Part shown: positions 1 through 12,084 of the stretch, piece after piece
Numbering within the stretch: the stretch's first letter is position 1
Layout: each line of letters opens with the position of its first letter
Made by a program: the position numbers and the translations under genes
Assembly: GCA_019787685.1 (NCBI GenBank)
Contig: JAHNUO010000007.1
Location: 1,302,001 to 1,366,000 of the forward strand
DNA: 64,000 bases
From: Chiua virens
Lineage: Eukaryota; Basidiomycota; Agaricomycetes; Boletales; Boletaceae
Direction: 5' to 3'
The notes under the pieces: model-generated
What the model was told of the DNA's origin: nothing
Databases searched by the model: none
Seen by the model: the letters and a program-made list of their open reading frames with translations, nothing else

Positions 1-20
1 TTCTTTTTGATCCCCTCGGC

Positions 21-957
21 ATGAAATTATCTGACCATCACGTGCTCATCTTCGACGTGTACGGCACTCTTGTCGATTGGGAGTCCGCCATACACGAAGC
101 CCTCCACGGCCTTCCCGTCTTCCACAACCTGACGCGGGAGGAGGGCCTGGTCATTTATGCGGGGATAGAGGGAAACTTGCAAACTCAGTTTCAAAACACG
201 CCCTACTCTCAAATTCTCGAATTGGCTTATCGCCAGCTGGCGAACCCATCTGAAGGCGGCGTGTCAACGGCAGGCATCGAAGAGGGCTCATTGAGGAAGG
301 TGCACGCGTCCACCTCCAATGTTCAGAATGAGGATGATGGAGCCAAGATCTCATGTGTCTCTTCGCCTGATGTCGATAACCCTGCCCAGCGTTTTGGGAG
401 ATCCATACCCGACTGGAAGCCATTCCCAGACACCATCGATGCACTCCACAGACTCAAAAAAACATTTCGCCCTCGTCGTCTTATCCAACGTCGATGACGC
501 GAGCTTCGCAGGGACACATTGGAAGCTCTGCACGCCAGATCACCCAGGATCTGCCTACCACACAGTCACTCCAGACTCACCCTTCTCGCTTGTCCTCACC
601 GCGCAGCAAATTGGCGCTTACAAGCCCAATCCGTTGATGCTGGAGTGTGCCCTCAGGCAGCTCTCTGCAAACCCTGACCCCTCGTTGCCGTCGATCCCTG
701 GGTCACACTTCGATCCGTCACACGTCCTCGCCGTCGCCAATTCTATTCGCCATGATATCATTCCCGCCATGCAGCATGACTTGCATAGTGTTTGGATTAG
801 CAGGCACGGGGCCAACTTTATTGGGAACGAGAGCACCGTCGCTCAACATCATTCTAAGGAGGGTCTCGCTGTAGGCGGCAAGTACCCCTATACGTGGCGC
901 TACGAAACGTTAGGTAGAATGGCAGACTCAGTCGAAGCAGAGAAGTCGCTGTCGTGA
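21..957 (+). CDS. Haloacid dehalogenase type II-like hydrolase (one frameshift)
   Basis: This reads as a HAD-superfamily hydrolase of the L-2-haloacid dehalogenase type, which would displace a halide or similar leaving group through an aspartyl intermediate. The nucleophile motif FDVYGT lies near residue 12, the second motif is VVLSNVDD, the conserved lysine sits in GAYKPNP, and the acidic fourth motif follows in the NSIRHD segment. The start is the ATG at 21, close to the window edge, and the reading frame ends with TGA at 957. The N-terminal part (21-497) and C-terminal part (from about 463) are in different frames. They join cleanly if one A is removed from the seven-A run at 456-462, and there is no GT-AG intron there. 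I see a single-base frameshift, most likely a sequencing or assembly error, although a young pseudogene is possible. The substrate is unknown. Confidence 0.8.
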
Positions 958-2480
958 AAGAATTCAGTTGTAGGATGACAGTCGTGTGACCTACTAGCTA
1001 ATCCCTCATCCCGAGTCGAGAAGGCTCAGTCGAACGGTGCCCTAACACTCGAACGTGGCTTCTTACCGCGGTGTAGACTCCTTAGAAGCACAATGCCACT
1101 TAAAAATATATCTTCCGACAACCTGAACTCACCAATCACCTGCGGTCGACCAAAGCGGGTGCTCCGCAGCTGCTACTCGGTTTCTATTTCTATTGCACCG
1201 AGGATCACGTCAGATAGACACGTCGCCACTGGCAATCGAATGCTGCATCATCATAGGTAATCTGCCCAAACTTTTACCCGATTATCGTCTGTCTCCGATT
1301 GCTCACCAGTACGGTCGTCATCGTGATAACGGCACCATCTAGGCGGACAAAATGTCCACGCTGATTCTAAAAAAACAATTATAAAAAAAATTATGATGAT
1401 GCCTGTCTGAACCATCATACCAGACCTCGGCGGCGAATTCGTTACCCGCGGTGCAATCGTGGACAATTGCACTCAGTCGTATCCTTTGAAACTACTACTC
1501 CACCCTTAGATCATATCTGCAGTCAATGCTCCTGTCGTGAGTGTTTTGGGACCGACTACTTCCCCGTTTCGATTGTCCCGAGGATCAGCGCTCGCCTCGA
1601 ACGTTATTGATCGCCACACACGATTCATGCAAAGACGCGTGCACAGACGCTCTGTTCAAGCGTTTTCTTCCACCCGATCGACATCACTCACCACCAGGAT
1701 CGTTGATCGATGAAGCGTTGTCTCCCAAGGAACAGGGTAAACACACTCCCAATCTCAATAGGTAGAACAGGAGTCGTATGGATGCTTCCTTGATCCCAAC
1801 TTGCTGTCGCTCATACACGTGGTGACTGCGTTCGAACTTCTTCCACTGGCGTCGTTCTATCGTAAATCATGACAAGCACACGCAGCACAGTCCACTTCGA
1901 CAGTCGATAGAAGCCCAATACTCAGACGCGCACCGTAAGGAATCGGAACCCCGCGCGGAACGCACCGCATTCGATAGGTAGCACTCGCCTTCATCCAAAT
2001 ACCACCGGGAAGCGCGACAAAGCCACGCAGCTTCCATTTTGTTTGCGGAGGTGTGACATCGACTGCCAGTGCAGTTTACTGCATGGATGTGGCTCCGAGG
2101 GATGGTCATGAGGGAATGTGCCATGGAGCGATAGGCTACGCTTGGTTGAAAGGGTAGTCTACGTGTTATCGAGAACCGCGCTATTGCTTCCAGCCTCACC
2201 CCCGAGGATCTGATGATTGTAAAGAACCGTTCTTTCGGCGCTCCGAACGCGTTTGTAGTTCCTCAAGGCTAGATACATCACGTTCTAGTTCCAACATTCG
2301 TCGCTCACCTTGCATCGACTTTCAGGTCTTCCTTTGTCTCCAATCACTATAAATCCGAATTAAGATGGTCAAGACGAAGCCTCTTTGAGTTCTTGGATAC
2401 GATGGTCCACTAATGATTTAATAACTTAAACAGAAACGAGAAGCGTATAGAAGGCATCCTCCGCATGTGGACTGCACTTG
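958..2480. other. Intergenic stretch, no supported gene
   Basis: I see no coding signal with family resemblance or spliceable frames. An A/T-rich patch with runs of A lies near 1370-1400. The right end is the 3' flank of the SNARE gene on the minus strand. Confidence 0.5.
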
Positions 2481-3778
2481 TCAAACCAAAATGACCGCCA
2501 AGAGTAAGACGACAAGCACAATGATGAGAAAGGTAATGCACCATCCCGACTTGGTGTCTGCAAGAAAACGAGTGTCCATGCGTCAGCATCATGATACACA
2601 ATAGACGACCATTGTGAAAAGAATGGAGTAATGTAAGATGATACCTTCAGTATCTCGTATAAACTTTTTCATCTTGCGCATGGCGCTATCGAGCTTTGAG
2701 TCCGTACGATCCACACCCCGTTCGAGGTCATCCAACATTCTGGGAATCATGTGAATACGGCACCGTGATACGCTCAACAATGGGATGCGGAAATACGCAC
2801 TCGTTATGTTGACCAATTTCTTGCCCCATCAACCCAGCTTGTTGTGCGAGCGTCGACAGTGTCCCTGATATAGACTCCATCGTGTGGTCCTGTTCCGCGA
2901 TCATAAGCTGTGAGGTGTGGGGAATGGTAAGCAATATGGTTCAATACGCGGTGGTGGCTTACATGCCTGCCGTTCTTCACGAGCCCATTGCTCGTTGTCG
3001 TCCTCTTGATCGTCACTGCGGGGTGAATGGCTCTCTGCTGCATATCGGGGCCGCCACTATCTGATACTGCGTTTTGAGGGCGGAGACCCTGGGACTACGA
3101 GAGCGGGGTCCTAAAGTTAACTCGACAACACAATGTGCATGTTGAAAAGCATTCACGCACTGTCGTATCCTCGACCTCTGCTCTCATACTCTGCGAACCA
3201 CGCCGTCAACCACACATTCCCGCAAACATGCGACTCGCCGCTGGGAAAAAATATTCACCTTGATCTCGCGTCGCACACGCGACACATACTTTCGCCTCTT
3301 CACCACTTCTGCTTCATCTAGGTTGAACAATCGCGGACCGGTCGACTCGACTACCCTTGCAGTTCAAGAACATCCAACACAACAAGACACAGGGAAGAGG
3401 AAAAGTAGTAGACATCGAGAGTTGGCATTCAGTCATTGCCTATCATGAACGTATGTCGCGTACCTGACACTCTCCTCGAGGTCTTCGAGGTCGGCTTCTA
3501 GGGACGCGAGGGTTGCTTTGAGCTGGTTGGTCAGCACGGAGACAGCAACGTGTCAATGGCACCGGCGTGAGATCACGAAAGGAGAGAGCGAGCATGAGTG
3601 AACCTAAGAGTGATTATCATGAAGAATGACACACCTCATTCCGTGCCCACATTAGCTCTTCACTCCCCTCGCTACGTGCCATGCTGCGGATTCGGATATA
3701 CGACGCACGCAACGTCGAGGCTGTTTGAAGCGACGATTGGATTTCTTGTTGAACGACATGGTACGGGTCCGTGGTCAT
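2481..3778 (-). CDS. TLG1: t-SNARE Tlg1 / syntaxin-6 family
   Basis: A Qc-type SNARE that would act in fusion of endosome-derived vesicles with the late Golgi. The start ATG is at 3778. Exons I can place are 3778-3635, 3522-3464 and 3355-3259 (the syntaxin-6 N-terminal helical domain, with the stretches TTDPYHVVQQEIQ, LKATLASLEADL and NLDEAEVVKRR), then 2907-2801 and 2739-2645 (SNARE helix, LDDLERGVDRTDSKLDSAMRK), and 2557-2481 (TKSGWC followed by a C-terminal membrane anchor of about 19 hydrophobic residues and TGA). Phases of these exons fit. A linker exon with an acidic DDQEDDNEQW segment ends at 2968. Its 5' edge near 3055 is uncertain, and its donor appears to be GC rather than GT. The protein is tail-anchored with no signal peptide, as expected for a SNARE. 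Family assignment is secure. Confidence 0.9.
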
Positions 3779-4094
3779 GAAATTAGATGCTAGTGTATCG
3801 AATATCAAAACGCTTGCAAAGGGTAGTAGTTGTACGCCGTTCGTGCCAGCTATAGGTGGCTATGCTACGTATCAGCGACTTTCCTCTTGTGGAATGGCTA
3901 ACCCCTAACAGTTATATCGCTGTTCTAGACTGCTAGGTACGGGGTACAATCATGATTGATTCGAATCTGGACCGACCATGCCCCTGACTTGTCCCGGACT
4001 GCCCGGAAGGTCATCAGACTGTCAAACACCGACATACAGAACTTACTACTACAAATCCCCTCTCGCATGATCGCCGCTCTCTCCACTGTCAGTC

Positions 4095-5512
4095 ATGTCC
4101 CACCAACATCGAATCCCAAAGACTCAGCTTGCGGCGGTCCTCTCTGCCCCTAAACAGCCTGTCGTCATCCAGCACAATGTCCCCGTCACCCAACCTCCTG
4201 AGCTCGTACCCGGGCAGTGTCTCGTCAAGATGATCTGCACAGGTGTCTGCCATACCGACCTCCATGTTAGCAGGGCGGATTGGCCACTCAAGGCAGTGAC
4301 ACCGATCATCGGCGGGCACGAAGGGGTTGGCATTGTCGTCGCTATCGCTGACCACACCGAGACGTCTCCAGTCAAAATCGGTCAACGTGTCGGCATCAAA
4401 TGGCTCGCATACTGCTGCCGCGATTGCGAGCAATGCAGAAACGGCCTCGAACAAAGTAGGTGGATCGTCAGTCTCTCAAATGTCAGTTCGATGTAACACG
4501 TTTTCGAAACAAAAAGATTGTTCTAATGTGCAAGTGAGCGGGTTGACCGTCGACGGCACTTTCAGCCAATATGTGGTATGCAGACGTTTGGGCCTTGATG
4601 TGGCTTTGTTATTGACGATGAAACGTGTCAGGTATCGTGGGTACACACTGTCACGCCCATTCCAGAATCGATCGATAGCTTTGCGGCGGCATCCTTGCTT
4701 TGTGCGGTAAGTCCAGTTGTCCTACTTGAAAGGAGGCTCAAGTTCATCATAGAAATGGTTTAGGGTGTTACCGTCTATCGAGCTCTCAAGTACTCCGATG
4801 CCAGAATCGGAAACTGGGCCGTCATCCCTGGCGCTGGTGGAGGGCTCGGTCATCTGGCCGTGCAGTATGCGGTGGCCATGGGTATGCGAGTGGTAGCGAT
4901 AGGCAAGTCGATTTCACTACGACAGCAAGTACCAAAAAATATTCATGCCTTTTTGCAGATACTGGTGCAGAAAAGAAACAGCTCTGTCTGGATCTGGGAG
5001 CGGATCATTGGATCGACTTCAAGCAAACCCCCGACCTTGTCAAGGCCGTCAAGGACGCGTGTGATGGACTCGGCGCGCACACTGCGATCGTGACATCACC
5101 CTATAGCGAAGGCTACATCCAAGCTGTCGACTATTTGCGACCTGGTGGCACGCTGATGGCAGTCGGATTGCCAGCAGACGCAACGTTTGAGACATCCATC
5201 TTTTGGACTGTTGTCAAGGTGCCAAGTCACTTGTAGAAAAAGAACTGATCTCTGACCTGACGCACACAGAACGTGTCGATTAAGGGTTCCTACGTTGGAA
5301 ATCGACAAGACTCGGTAGAGGCGATCGAAATTGCTGCGGCAGGGAAGGTCAAGGTAATATATGCGTTGAGAGGCCTCACCGAGCTTCAGCAGTGCGTGTT
5401 GTCGCAGTCCGGACTGCTTCAAAATCACTGACCTGTCGACTGTCTTAGGGTTTATAACGACCTTACGGAGGGAAAGGTGGCAGGGAGGATCGTTTTGGAT
5501 GCATCAAAGTAA
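4095..5512 (+). CDS. Zinc-containing alcohol dehydrogenase (Adh1 type)
   Basis: A medium-chain, NAD(P)-dependent alcohol dehydrogenase that would interconvert alcohols and aldehydes in the cytosol. The catalytic-zinc region is seen as [10 protein letters not shown] and GGHEGVG, the structural-zinc cysteines follow in YCCRDCEQC, and the coenzyme-binding loop is [14 protein letters not shown]. The gene has at least six short introns. One splice joins GLEQ to NCSNVQVSG with the junction near 4455/4531, and the last joins a short exon near 5398 to the terminal exon from about 5450, ending in GRIVLDASK at 5512. The start at 4095 gives the usual short N-terminus before the GroES-like domain. All key residues visible in the family appear present, so it is probably functional. 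A decayed partial copy of the same gene lies about 1 kb downstream. Confidence 0.9.
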
Positions 5513-6419
5513 TGGAGGCGTTTTTTTCCTTGGTAACTTTGAGCTTCAAGTTCGACAGTGAAATTTGTAATATTAGGGACTAGTTATAGTAAGAGGGTCA
5601 GTCTGGCCAGCTGCAGATTCTTTCCGAGATTCACTATGTACGAGACAATGTTTTCGATGAGAAAAATAGTCGATCCCCGTCGTACTTGTCATCGATCAGA
5701 TTGGCTTGACTCCCAGTCTTGCAAAGATGGTGGTCTGACGAATGTCTGCAGAACAAGCGACCCAAGAGTTCATTCCGATGCAGCACAAGTGTCCTGCCAC
5801 CAGCAGTGAGGCCATACCGCCATTACTATCAGGCCGGGCGTGCCGCACCGCCGCCGACCTTTGAGGTCAGTGGCATTCATCCAAGTCTCTTACGTGCCGT
5901 GCATTCCACGAACCAGCCGTTTTGCTCCTTCGGCATAGTCAGCCGTCGTCGCTTCATCTTATCGGTCGTGTTCATGGCTACGAGAAGAATAGTATGATTC
6001 CACTGTTGACGTACCTTCGAGTTCGGATGTGTTAAATGGCCCCTTTGGTTGCACAATGCGCGGGAATTCATCACACCAGTGACACCACCATCCTCGCAAG
6101 GTCGGGAACGACCCTTGATCCATGCAAAATTCATCCGCGTGCCAATTGCGCAAGGTTCACTTTGATCTCAGAACTAGGTGTGATCTCCCAAAGAACATTG
6201 GAGATACTAGTACTATTCGAAACGTGTCCAACCCTCCCGTTACTCCAGGACTTCGATGTCTCAGGCCGCAACTGTTTTGGCAAAGATTATGTTGGGACGG
6301 ATTACTCCAGCATATCTATTCGAGATGTCAAATCCCTTTATGCTTCGATTACTGGGCTTTGACTTCGGACCTGATAGTCATGCCTTGTTGTTAACGACAA
6401 CCCAACTATGGAATCTCTT

Positions 6420-6830
6420 ACAATTCAAATCGGTATTACTTTCTAAATATTCGGGCGCTAGAATCGGAGGTTGGGGTCATCATGATGCATCATCCCCGGT
6501 GCAGGCGGAGGATTAAGCCATCTAGGTAAACAACCTGCCGGTGTCCAGCAGGACACATGTCGTGTGGATACTGTGCGAGTGGTCGATAGGCAAGTCGTGG
6601 CTTCGGTGCGGCGACAAACATTTAAATTGATCTCGTCACGGTTCCTCGATCGCAGGCACCGGCGCGGAATATGCGTTGACAGACCTCAGGCTCACGGAGC
6701 TCAAGCAATGCGTGTCATCTTCGCATTTGATCGAGATGATCTTACTAACACTTCGATCCCAGGGTGGTCTCGAAAGGGGTACCTTGAGGGCCGCAGGGTG
6801 GGTAGGGGTTGGAAAGGATGATCGACGCCA
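6420..6830 (+). pseudogene. Decayed partial copy of the neighbouring alcohol dehydrogenase
   Basis: Patches of this stretch match the intact gene at 4095-5512 in the same order. The peptide KYSGARIGGWG (near 6447-6478) mirrors [22 protein letters not shown] (near 6497-6528) mirrors the coenzyme-binding loop. The bases GTGGTCGATAGGCAAGTCG (near 6578-6596) mirror the exon end and intron start at about 4890-4912. TATGCGTTGACAGACCTCA (near 6674) mirrors the 3' exon near 5360. Frames are broken and the segments between the patches are shortened, so it cannot encode the enzyme. Intron sequence is shared too, which points to DNA-level duplication rather than retrocopying. The 5' half of the gene is not recognisable between 5513 and 6400. 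Confidence 0.75.
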
Positions 6831-7006
6831 ACGATCTCTTTAATAATCTATATTGGCATTCTGTGCCACTGGCACTTGTAGTATAGCTCGCCATGGAACC
6901 TAGAGTATCGTTTTCGGTATGTTTCAAAGGGTCAAGCTTTCAAATTTTCAAGTATCAGCTTCCCTGATGTCAATACGAATCCATACATCCTAACCCATCA
7001 CAGGTT

Positions 7007-9030
7007 TCATTTCTCAATCTGCACGATGACCCACTTGCGCGTCAAGAGATTGAATATACTCCCAAAAATCAGAGTCAGCAACGTGCAGCTGAGAATGATC
7101 ACATTGTATGGCATCGAAAAATCCGGCGTGGGCAAGTCGACGAGGAGTGTCGAGGTGTACATCCTCTGTGGGACAGTCTGTCCGCGTCCACCCCACGACA
7201 TGTTCATATCTGTCTGAATCCCCGCGTGGTCTTCCCAAGCCGTAACGGGAAAGAGCACAGCTGGTGGAAGGTCCCACCCTCTCATCGCGTCCGGAGGGTG
7301 CTCGGTATACTTGAGAAACGCCTTGTTCAGATCGATAGAGAGGCGGAGCGTGCTCTTCGCTGGAATCGTCAGTGTCACTTGCAACATTGACGGACCATGG
7401 TGTACGTTGCTGAGGAGGAGCGGTGGATGGTAGATGATATCTGACACGAGATCGTCTGTATACATGAGGAACGGTTGAAATGCAGTAGAATCGAGAAAAA
7501 ACACACTTCGAGTGATGTCACAGACCTCGACTTTCATCGTGTGCATCCAAAGGGTAACAAGTGCAGGGAGTGTTTCGAGGTAACCGACGGTGATTGGGAC
7601 GTGATCGTTGTTCGAGAACGAGACGAACAAAATTCCACTGGTTTGAGACGATCCATAAAGCGTGCGCCTGATCGAAAGTGGCGTCTGCGGGGCAGAAGAG
7701 GAAAGCGCTGTCGAGAGTGATAAAAATGGTGTCAAATTGGACGGATATAAGTACGTACGGTACTGAAAGTTGTGTTCTTCAGGCCAGGACATTGCAATGT
7801 CGAGGGTGTCGTCTCAAAATCAGCCACATCAATATCTGCTCGGCGTCAAAACAGACTGAGAACTTACATGAGTTCGGATTGTAAATGCTGACGGTGTCAT
7901 TCTTGGACATTGGTTCAGGTGATAATTCGTATCCGCCGACGTCTGGTGCAAGGAGATGTATGGTGCTCGAACTTGCGACGGGACACGACATGTCAATGTT
8001 ACGGTCAAAGAGAGACCCAAAGGACCAATCTGACACACGAAAAAATCTGTTCAGCCTTGACATGACTTGGGACCGCCTTGTGTACATCTCACCTCGTCGG
8101 TTCCCTCTACTTTGCCTAACCGGATCCAGCACAGCCTGCACTCCTAGACTCAATTCGACTCCGGCAGCACTCGAACGCACGTGAACTCCCAGGCCATGCC
8201 AATCAGCGTCGAACAATCGTTGTGGGTTGAGCAACTTCGCTAGTCCAGCTCGTGACTTGCATGGCAGCAGCTTGAGGAATGGGGTCAGGTTCTCCGTGCA
8301 CACGTGTTCTGAAGGGAGAATAGCAAATCGCAATGCGTAGGGGAGCGATTGTTGGTGCAAGGGCACGGACGAGAGAGGGAACGCAGAGGCTGGAGACGAA
8401 GTACGTCTGTCATCCAGTGAGCCGAGGGAGGCACAGAAAAGGCCTGCTAGAGCGTTGCGAAGACCCATCCAGCGTTCGTCGACACTAATGAACGAAAACA
8501 TTGAGTTTCATAGGACGTAAAGAAAACGCCAGGCGTTATTGATTGATGTGAGAAAAGAAAAGACTCACGACAGCGGCCCACCGTCTACCATCCACGCCCA
8601 GAGCTCGGCGCCGGTGCCCACGCTGGGATGGTCGGCATACCCCCAACGATCATAATTCCACTTTCCGGCATTGAGAGAAAGATGGAGCTCCGTGACGGAG
8701 TATTCTCGCAGGATTTGGCCGAGGGTGAGTGGGAAGAGGGTGTAATGCTGGGCTTATGCCGAACCCATCGACCTGTCAGCACGGTCATGCGGAGGCAAGC
8801 AGTGTATACCTACCTGAGTTCTCCGAGTTGTATGGGTCGCGAGGTGAGGCGCCAGCGAGGAGAGTTGTGAACGTAAATGCGGTCACTACTTTGCCATCGG
8901 TGAGCGGTCGAATCGTAAGCTTTTCGTGGTATTGCTCCTCGAGTACGGGCTGTGTCGCGTCCGTGATGGCTGGGACGACGAGCAAGCTTATCGCGAGCAC
9001 CGACACGAGCAGTGCAGTTCTTTTGGCCAT
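7007..9030 (-). CDS. GPI16: GPI transamidase subunit Gpi16 / PIG-T
   Basis: A subunit of the endoplasmic-reticulum GPI transamidase that transfers preformed GPI anchors to protein C-termini. The start ATG at 9030 opens a signal peptide (MAKRTALLVSVLAISLLVVP). It is followed by HEKLTIRPLTDGKV and, after the first intron, HYTLFPLTLGQIL and LNAGKWNYDRWGYP, all typical of the PIG-T luminal domain. The C-terminal exon (7007-7792) contains TVPQRMYTSTLLVDLPTPDFSMPYN followed by one membrane helix and a short basic tail, the usual topology of the family. At least three short introns are needed; the first runs from about 8860 to the AG before the HYTLF exon. It is divergent from the MFS permease with 935 bp between the two starts. 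Confidence 0.9.
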
Positions 9031-9965
9031 GGTTTCTGAAGGCCAATCGCTTGAGCTCTTAAAGCCTTGAAGCTTGAAGCTTGAAGTTCTATTAGTACTT
9101 ACTTGGTAACTTAATTAACTATGTCACGGTGCAGAGACCTCTGCCACCGCCACCGCCACCTAGCAATAATATTGGAAGAGAAGTCGGTTCCCGCCGGCGA
9201 CCGCATCAGTGTTTCACCTTTCCACTGCGATAGCGTCGCCGTTCCCGATTTCCTGAATCGTAAGGTGAATTCCACATTGTGCTTGCTACTTCTCTACATA
9301 TATATGGTTGATTATTCCCCTTAAGGCGTAACAGTCAATGCGGCGACGTTGAAGCTAGATATCGTTATCTGAGGCGATACTTATGACCACGCTCGCGACG
9401 ACACTGGCAGTCGTCCAGAACAGTACACGATGGTCGGAAGCAACAGCAACTATGACCGAAAACTTATTTTTAGCTCCCGGGAGCTGCAATCACTCACTGA
9501 GCCTGCTCGCCGTAATTCGTATGTCGGTCACCTGAGTCTACATGTTGAGATTTTCTTGACATACATACACTTACCCCACAGGGCTGAAATGCTGGAATTC
9601 GCCTTGACACAACCGCGATCAATCGACGGTTTGGGTTCGATGTCATCCTGACACTGCATGATGAGTCCCGGTTGATAACATCCCCTCATAGCAATATTAC
9701 AAATCGATCTAACTCGGGTATTATTGGATGTGACGGACTCTCGGACTCTCGAATATATTAAAGTGTTGCCATGCAGCGCCAGCGCTTCCCTTCGACCATT
9801 GCGAGCCTCAGGTCAGCCAAGGCAAGAAGAGACCCCCCGCTTCGGTCTCTGATCTATGTATAACAGCTGAAACACTGACTCCGCTTTGCTTACGCACCAC
9901 TCGCTTAATTTAGTTTCATTCACATTCCCACCTAGCGTTTTCATAGCACTTCCCATACCAGAACC
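9031..9965. promoter_or_regulatory. Shared upstream region between GPI16 and the MFS permease
   Basis: This 935-bp stretch separates two divergent genes and holds no supported ORF. It contains a small tandem GAAGCTT repeat at about 9066-9084 and a CCACCGCCACCGCCACC tract near 9142. No clear TATA box could be assigned to either gene. Confidence 0.4.
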
Positions 9966-12084
9966 ATGGACGAGGAAAAGCGTTCGGTCGACAAGGCGTC
10001 CGGGTCCGGGTCTCCTGCACTACCTTTGGCCACGCCCGAAGAGGAACGTCGTCTTGTAAAAAAGATTGACCTGCGCATCCTACCCATTACGTGTCTGCTT
10101 TATCTTTGTGCTTGTGAGTCACACAACGTTGTCCTGGATTTGATGGTATTGTCACTTTCTTTTGCTGATCGCTTGTTCGTCTCGGTGGTCGCATACTAGA
10201 CTTGGATAGAAGTAACCTGGGGAATGCACGTCTGCAAGGACTTCCGCAAGAAATTCTACATGGTGATCCCACGGGAAAGCTTTTCAACTGGGCAGCCTCT
10301 GTATTTTACTTTTCATACGTGAGTTCTGTAAACCGCGTTCGAGGTGATATGGACGCTAACGATATACCATTTCTCTCCCATTGTAAAACCCTACAATGAC
10401 CAGATCCTTTGCCAGGTCCCTGCAACAGTATGCTCCAAGCTTTTCCCACCATCGTATTGGATGGCAGCAACAGCTATCGGATGGGGTATCTGTTCTACTT
10501 TGGCAGTGAGTTCATATAGCTTCTGTACTACTACCCGCAGTTGTCGGTGGATAATTCAAACGCCGCTGCATGACATGTCAAACTCATAGGCGTCTGCGTC
10601 TGATTTCGGAGGGCTGATTTGCAGTCGAATTGGTCTTGGCGTCTTCGAAGCTGGATTTGGCCCAGCCATCCCTCTCTACTTCTGTACGCTTTCTTTTTCT
10701 TGTTCGGTCCCTTATGTGATTAATTGTTGTTCACTGTTCGCCCACCCACGTTAGCCTTCTTCTACACGCGAACTGAACTGGGTCTTCGTATGGGATACTG
10801 GTTCGGCTTTGCCGCCGTAGCAGGTGCATTCGGCGGCCTCATTGCGTTCGGCGTGCAACAAATTAACTTTGGACTCCCATCGACGGTCTCTGGTGGAAGT
10901 GGTGGCGAGTCTGATTGGAGGATACTGTTCTTGATCGAGGTATTGTCTCATGCTCACTTGTCAAGGCGGTGAATGCGAGCTAATCGAACCGGATCCCATC
11001 TTATTGTAGGGTATTCCAGCCATCTTGCTCGGGGTCGTCACGTTGTTCGTACTTCCCAATCGTCCGGAGTCGACCAAGTTTTTCACGCCGAGAGAGCGTG
11101 AAATTGCGTTGGAACGTGGTTCGAGGGGAACCAAGGCGGACACGGGGGCAGTCGTGAACAAAGGTGAGGATAATTAGTTTTTCGTAATCGTTCTGGTTAC
11201 TTTATCCACTTTCCGGACTGCAGCGCACATTTCCGCAGCATTGACTGACTGGCGTGTCTATGTGGGTGGAGTGATATACTTTGGTCTCAACTGCGCACTG
11301 GCGAGTATCTCCGCATTCCTTCCGACCATCATCAAGACGTTCGGATATAGTGCGTTCCGATCTCCATCCTTCTATCCGAGATCAAACCCTGACTGATCTG
11401 CATAGCCAATGCGCTCGCCCAACTGTTGACAGTCCCTCCCTACGCCGTCGCCGCCATCGTACTCTGCGGCGCCGCCTACTTCACCGACCGTTTTCAAACA
11501 CGCGGTCTTGTCATCTCCAGCGCATGTTTCCTAGGCGCAATCGGGTACTTGATCGTCCTCGTGGTCCCGACCAACCCCCACGCGCGCTACTTTGCCGTGT
11601 TTTGCATCACCAGCGGGACGTATACTGCGATTGGCATCGTCATTGCGTGGTTCGCTCACAATTTGGGCTCCGAGTCGAAGCGCGCAACAGGGATTCCGAT
11701 GTTTATGGCGATTGGGCAGGGAGGATCGGTTCTGGGAAGTCAGTTGTATCCGAGTACGGATGGGCCGCGGTACATGTGCGTCGTCTTTTGTCTCCCGGAC
11801 AATTGAGTCAGGATCGATGGATGTCATGTTGATTCTGTAGCACGGGCTTTGCGACGACATGCGCTCTCAATGGGCTCGGTGGGGTCCTTGCGATTGTGTT
11901 GTATTTGTCGTACAAGTGGGACAATGCGCGGCGGGAGGCGGCACATGGACGTCCAGATCTAGACGCGCCTGTCGACACGACTGAGTTGGCGGACAAGGTG
12001 AGATGGTTATGTGATCGTGACGATAGGACGTAGTATGGATGCTGACTGTATATCAAGGCGCCTGGGTTCAGGTATATTCCATGA
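9966..12084 (+). CDS. MFS permease, allantoate/nicotinate (Dal5/Tna1) type
   Basis: A multi-pass plasma-membrane transporter of the major facilitator superfamily, anion:cation symporter branch. The N-terminal cytoplasmic segment ends in KKIDLRILPI, the first loop carries YLDRSNLGNARLQGL after the first intron, and RIGLGVFEAGFGPAIPLY and FFYTRTELGLRMGYW follow, all typical of the family. The C-terminal half includes the DWRVYV segment, AYFTDRFQTR and ATGIPMFMAIGQGGS. I count about seven short introns. The last exons run to KAPGFRYIP with TGA at 12082-12084. The ATG at 9966 gives the expected soluble N-terminus of about 45 residues. Substrate cannot be read from sequence; members of this family carry allantoate, nicotinate, pantothenate and similar organic anions. 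Confidence 0.88.

Noticed and set aside
3950..3966. GATTCGAATC palindrome resembling a tRNA T loop
   Set aside because: No cloverleaf can be drawn around it on either strand.
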